This document shows, one piece after another, positions 59,223 to 64,000 of a stretch of 64,000 bases of DNA. Origin of the DNA: Cylindrodendrum hubeiense (lineage: Eukaryota > Ascomycota > Sordariomycetes > Hypocreales > Nectriaceae); assembly GCA_014621425.1 (NCBI GenBank), contig JAANBB010000040.1, positions 1 to 64,000 on the forward strand, in the 5' to 3' direction. The translations under genes were made by a program, and so were the position numbers. The notes beneath the pieces were generated by a model. That model made no database searches. It was not told the DNA's origin and saw only the letters and a list, made by a program, of their open reading frames with translations. The first letter of the stretch is position 1. Each line of letters begins with the position of its first letter.

Positions 59223-61315
59223 ATGCCGACAGACCAAGCTATCCACGCGTCACATACTGAAGCTTCGTCTTCAGAGGAAAAGGCCATGGTTGATTCGCCT
59301 CCGGATTCTGCGAAAACCGAGAAAAGTTCCGAGTCGTCAGACGAGGATAATGTGGAGCGTGTTGCTGGAGTCAAGCTGATTGTCCTGATGACCAGCCTGA
59401 CCCTCGCATGCTTTCTCGTTTTGCTGGACAGTTCCATTCTTTCTACAGTAAGCAACACAGCTCGCAGCCTCGCTCCGTTTCCGTGATACTGACAGCGCCC
59501 TTTAGGCAATCCCGAGAATCACGGACACCTTCCACTCCCTCTCCGACATTGGCTGGTATGGGAGCGCCTATCAACTTGGAAGGTACTACAGCCACATCGG
59601 TCGGGTTTGACATTCGAGTACTAAGATTCAAAGTTCGGCTCTACAACCGTTGACGGGAAAGATATACCAGCATCTCAGTCTGAAGGTACGCAGTTCTTGA
59701 ATGCAATGAACAGAAACATGTAGTCCAATACTGAGCCACACAGTGGTCATTCATAGTCTTCTTCGTCATTTTCGAGCTGGGCTCGGTCCTCTGCGGGGCG
59801 GCACAATCATCTGCGATGCTCATAGTTGGTCGTACTGTGGCCGGCATAGGGGCATCCGGCCTAATGAATGGCTCATTCACGATCATTTCAGCATCGGTGC
59901 CCCTCGAGAAGCGACACCGTAAGTGGAAATCGAGTTCCATATGAAGAGATGGTAACGCTGACACGCATTAAAGCACTGACTGGCTTGCTCATGGGAGGTA
60001 ATTACACATAAATACTATGTCCCTTTGGAACCTCTCTAATACTCTCTAGTTACACAGCTCGGCGTGCTCCTCGGACCCTTGATAGGAGGTGCCTTCACAA
60101 CGGCGAACATTTGGAGATGGTGTAAGTATGTCTACTTCCTAGTCTGTGTGCAAGTCATTGACGATCATTGAAGGCTTCTATATCAACATCCCGCTTGGGG
60201 CTCTGGTCGCTATGCCACTTCTGTTCATGCATATCCCCGAGCAGGTTGCGAAAAAGAGCGCCGGAATCGTCTTGCGAAATCTTCACCACCACCTCGACCT
60301 AATCGGCCTTGCCCTCTTCGCTCCAGCCATCGTCCAGCTCTTGCTTGCGTTGCAGTTTGGTGGTAATCAGTTTACCTGGGACTCCTCACAGGTGATTGGC
60401 CTGTTCTGCGGCGCTGGCGTTACCTTTATGATTTGGGTGGTTTGGAATTATCACCAAGGAGACGACGCTCTAATCCCATTCCCAATCATCAGACGGAGGA
60501 CGGTTTGGATGAGCGGAGTGAACTATACCTTCCTGATGTCAACCATGTTCGGAGCGTCATACTTCCTCCCCATCTACTTTCAAGCGGTCAAGGGAGTTAG
60601 TGCCATAATGAGTGGAGTCTATCTCTTGGCAACGGTTCTGCCTCAGGTGTTCTCAGCAGTTCTCAGTGGTGTGGCAGGTAAGGGGCAAACGCCGCGAAAG
60701 TACCAACCTCTTGTGCTAACAACTCACTAGTGTCAAAAGTCGGCTATGTGCCTCCGTTTGCCATATTCTCAGGGACGTTGACATCCATCGGAAGCGGCTT
60801 ATACGCATTACTACAACCAGATACACCAACCAGTCAGTGGGTTGGCTTTCAAGTCCTCACTGGTTTTGGGCGGGGCATTGGCTTCCAGATGGTATGGTGT
60901 TCCTTGATTGCCACGTTTATACCACGCCGGATGCTTGCTAACTATGTGGCAGCCTATCGTAGCCATTCAGCATGCAGTGTCACCCGAAGAACTATCGACA
61001 GCATTGGCATTCATCGTCTGGTGTCAGTATATCGGCCCCACCATCTTCCTGACTTTGTATAATACCATCTTTTATGCGAGCCTTCGCTCTCAGCTGCGTG
61101 AACAGGCCCCAAATGCAGATATCGAGGCTATTCTTACGGCCGGTGCTACTGAATTTCGCAAGGTTGCAAGCGCCCGGGATTTACCAGGAGTACTAATAGC
61201 ATACTCCAACAGTTTGGACCGTGTATTCTACCTTGTAGCTGCGGCTGGTGTTGTTGTCTTCTGTACTTCTTGGGGTATGGGCTGGAAAGATATCCGGAAA
61301 TCGAAGGCTACATGA
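59223..61315 (+). CDS. MFS drug:H+ antiporter, DHA2 (14-helix) type (9 exons)
   Basis: Predicted plasma-membrane exporter of 550 aa. Exons are 59223-59447, 59506-59582, 59634-59685, 59744-59918, 59974-59997, 60050-60121, 60174-60677, 60731-60891 and 60953-61315; every junction is GT-AG and preserves phase. An acidic Ser/Glu-rich N-terminus precedes helix 1 ([20 protein letters not shown]). [20 protein letters not shown] and [19 protein letters not shown] follow. [16 protein letters not shown] is motif B, and [13 protein letters not shown] is antiporter motif [17 protein letters not shown] is characteristic of fungal secondary-metabolite and drug exporters of this family. The 24-nt fifth exon is notable. 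The divergent Zn2Cys6 gene probably controls it. The exported compound cannot be read from sequence. Confidence 0.92.
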
Positions 61316-62065
61316 AAGCGCCGCGTCCGCTGCCTAAATGCTCTCGCAAAAAGAATCCACTCCTTCTATACGACAAAGCCAATGCGACAGCTGTCATTTC
61401 GCCTTGAAAAAATAAACGGTTGTTCTCTCCACTCATCAAGAAATTGTTTTCTCTTTTACTTTACTTTCTCGTATATATTGAAATAGATGGTCAAATACGT
61501 ATTCTCCTTCCTTCAATGTATACCATTAACTTCATCATTGATGGAGGAGAAAGAAGTAGCTGCTCAACGCTTGGAAGGGGGTTTTCTGAGAATTTATTGT
61601 TGGTTGCTACTAGTTATGGACTCATACGAAAGGCAAGTGCCTCCAAATCTAGCGTCAGACCAGACCTACGAAAGCCACATTTAACTCTGTGAGCTTCGCT
61701 TACTTTTCCATCATGGTGTAAGGCCCCTATCCGGTACTGCATTTTGTTTCCTGACTATTCCCGTGCTTATTCCCCCCTCCCAGATACTTGGACAACTTCC
61801 ACTGGGCAGTCGAAGGCAAAGTAGAAGAGTCATTACGCCGTGAGGTTAGTTTCATAATAGATGAACATATTTGGATGCAAATGCTATGAAGAGAGGCATC
61901 TTAGCCGGTTGGATGAGACTAGTCGTAGTACTAGAAATCATTGACGAGAATACTATGGATAAATACAAGGTCCTCCAACCACGTCAGCTAAACCGGTTTA
62001 AGAATCCCTTGTTCATTTGCCTCCTATCTTTTATAGCCCTATCCTTCTCTGCCTCAGCACCAAAC
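61316..62065. other. Convergent 3' intergenic region
   Basis: 750 bp between the exporter stop and the stop of the 291-aa gene. Short frames at 61420-61692 and 61871-62146 have no support. Confidence 0.5.
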
Positions 62066-62941
62066 CTACCAAGGCTTTTCACCTTTATGAACCATCGGAA
62101 TGCCTTTTTTATTTTGGACAAGATCCGCTTTATGATAGTCCCATGACGAAACGGTTGCACCCTGCTCAACCAACGCTTGCAGCGGCTTCGTGACTTTCTC
62201 GTGCCAGAAGGGGTAATGTAGCCGCATGCCCGGAGTAAGAGTAAGATCTGGGAGTGTAGGGTCTTGGAACCGAGTACGTCCTTCTCTGTTGCTCCATGTC
62301 AGAATCAAGGCGAAGGTAGCCAATTCGTCATGTTCTCCAGAGCTGCCATAGTTGTTGTGATCCAGTCTAGCCATAGTAACGCCGTTGAATAAAAGTGCTT
62401 TGCTTGCGTCAGAAAATCTCGCCCCCTCTCGGTACAAGATATAGTCATCCAAAGTAGTTTCGATAGCCTTCACACCCGGCTCGACCAAGCGTACATGTCC
62501 GCGGATCGTCAAGACTTCGCGCATGGGCTCCCAGAGGACGCCTCTGAAAGTTGTCGTCAGGAGAGTAGGGGAATATTCATCGCGATTGTGAGACAGAGTC
62601 AGGGCTCGGAACCTTTGGGAAAGAAATGCTTGCAGCGGCGAGAGGATCTTGTCCAAACCAGAGCTACCTAGTAGGAGTGAATCAGGGCCACTAGTAGAAG
62701 TGGCAGTTGATTGGAAAGCGGCTGACGGATTGGTACCGTCGATCCAGCCGACCATCAACATGAGGTCGCATGTATCATCCACTCCTTCGCCTCTCGCCAC
62801 ATAACGGAAATTAGGCTCCTTGGTAATCATGACCATGGTTTTGTACCATTCTGGAGACACGTCTACCTTGTCCCGAGCAGACGGTTTAAAAGAGAGGCGG
62901 ATAATGCTGACGAAATTGTTGAATTCCCCGTGTCCAGCCAT
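62066..62941 (-). CDS. Hypothetical protein, 291 aa
   Basis: Single-exon gene beginning MAGHGEFNNFVSIIRLSF at the first in-frame ATG. I do not recognise the family. The product is soluble, without signal peptide or membrane helix. Segments such as EWYKTMVMITKEPNFRYVARG and DLMLMVGWIDGTNPSAAFQS suggest alternating strands and helices, and two similar halves are possible (the second near TFALILTWSNREGRTRFQDP and HEKVTKPLQALVEQGATVSSW). This would suit a tandem dimeric alpha-beta barrel (ABM/DABB-like) protein, but it is only an impression. A full-length uninterrupted frame with balanced composition supports a real gene. It lies convergent to the exporter at the end of the accessory block. Confidence 0.7.
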   Translation of the reverse strand: MAGHGEFNNFVSIIRLSFKPSARDKVDVSPEWYKTMVMITKEPNFRYVARGEGVDDTCDLMLMVGWIDGTNPSAAFQSTATSTSGPDSLLLGSSGLDKILSPLQAFLSQRFRALTLSHNRDEYSPTLLTTTFRGVLWEPMREVLTIRGHVRLVEPGVKAIETTLDDYILYREGARFSDASKALLFNGVTMARLDHNNYGSSGEHDELATFALILTWSNREGRTRFQDPTLPDLTLTPGMRLHYPFWHEKVTKPLQALVEQGATVSSWDYHKADLVQNKKGIPMVHKGEKPW

Positions 62942-64000
62942 GGTGAGTGTTTGTGGGATAAACTGGAAAGATGATATGTGTGTAATGAAGAGGGAAGCGG
63001 GGCAGATATATCACAGAGCATGATAATTATGTACTCTCGTTCTCTCACGTGACCTAGTTCACACTCGCGCACGGCTATTCACTGTTTTGGATAGAAAGCT
63101 TGGGAATATAATAGATCAAAGACTTTTCAAGACGGCTAAGAGCAATTAATGAATCGTGGTGATCAAACAGGTAAGAAAGAACAAGTGAATACTGCCTATG
63201 ACTACTAGGGCCTAGCAGGTCTCATTTAGCAGTCGACGCCTAATTTAATGCGCTAGTTATACAGGTTTAATCCCGATTAGATATCGTTTCTAGGGTATAC
63301 AAGTCGAGGCTGGTCTCTTTCTGTTCCAGTTATCTTATCAGACCTCGACAACCCTTTTGGTATCTTATCCGACTTTTACTTTGCTAATTTCAGCTGCATT
63401 AGTTCAACGGCTAGTATTACCTTTCATTCTTATTATCTTTCTCCCACCCACTCAACGATTACCTCACTTACAGTATCATAGCACGAATCTAGCATCTATT
63501 ACCGGCCATATCCAAGGACGTATCACGGGGCTGTTGAACACTGTTTTAAGGAAACAAATGAGCGAGATGAGCAGATTAGTATTGGTTTTTTTTTAACCCT
63601 CAGCCGTCCATATTTATGCTGTTGGTGTTGGCCCTACCAAAAATAAAAATAAAAATTCGATTGGTCATCGCATTGTTGCCTGTCGTGTTTACGCGCGCGC
63701 GCGAAACGCTGAGGCTAAAACATGTGCCCATTGGACGTAGTGGAGCTCGGTAATGATGGTCCCATCTGAAACCCAATTATGGATAGCAATTGGCCAGCAC
63801 AATCAACTAGCGATTTTTAGGGGTGACAACGGGGTGCAGTCGGCATTAGCCAACAGGCGCATTTTGCGGCTGATGGTTGCAACGCGAATATGAAGAACAA
63901 GAAGCAGACGATTGCAAGTATTACGCGTAAGCCGGTTGAACAAGTACCAATATTAATCATGAAAACAGAACCTCGCAGGTAGCTATGCAGGTTGACAACC
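62942..64000. other. Intergenic region at the right edge, no gene seen
   Basis: The left side is the promoter of the 291-aa gene. The rest is AT-rich with short frames (one at 63357-63596) and a cgcgcgcgcg run near 63692-63702. No RNA gene or repeat family recognised. Confidence 0.45.

Overview
This is a 64 kb piece of nuclear DNA from a filamentous ascomycete, most likely a Sordariomycete. The reasons are short GT-AG introns (about 50-150 bp) with CTAAC/CTGAC branch signals, widely spaced monocistronic genes on both strands, fungal-only families (Zn2Cys6 regulator, Pth11-like receptor, DUF2293, DUF3292, fungal Arp9) and long CT-rich leaders. I placed exon boundaries by hand, choosing splice sites that keep the frame open and restore family motifs. 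No rRNA, tRNA or CRISPR was seen.

Left part (1-28 kb): conserved housekeeping genes. In order: a membrane-anchored protein disulfide isomerase-like protein (-), the DNA-repair phosphodiesterase TDP1 (+), a MATE transporter (+), the SWI/SNF-RSC actin-related protein Arp9 (-), a DUF2293 nuclear protein (+), a SYLF/Ysc84 actin- and lipid-binding protein (-), a three-exon gene for an 88-residue membrane protein (-), an F-box protein (-), a 67-residue membrane protein (+) and a C2H2 transcription factor with a fungal regulatory domain (-).

Middle part (about 28-38 kb): almost gene-free, GC-rich then AT-richer. It holds simple repeats, a recurrent TACGTAGTA motif, one weakly supported spliced Cys-rich gene near 34.5-35.1 kb, and a 252 bp element with 20 bp perfect terminal inverted repeats that looks like a MITE.

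Right part (38-63 kb): accessory gene content. In order: an orphan-type protein kinase, a berberine-bridge-type FAD oxidase, a decayed zinc-type oxidoreductase pseudogene, an aryl-alcohol-type zinc dehydrogenase, a DUF3292 membrane protein, a Pth11-like receptor, a secreted intradiol dioxygenase, a Zn2Cys6 regulator divergent from a DHA2-type MFS exporter, and an unrecognised 291-residue protein. The oxidases, dehydrogenase, dioxygenase, regulator and exporter could form a loose pathway for oxidising and exporting an aromatic compound. No polyketide, peptide or terpene synthase is visible in the window, so this is a hypothesis. The last kilobase holds no gene I can support.
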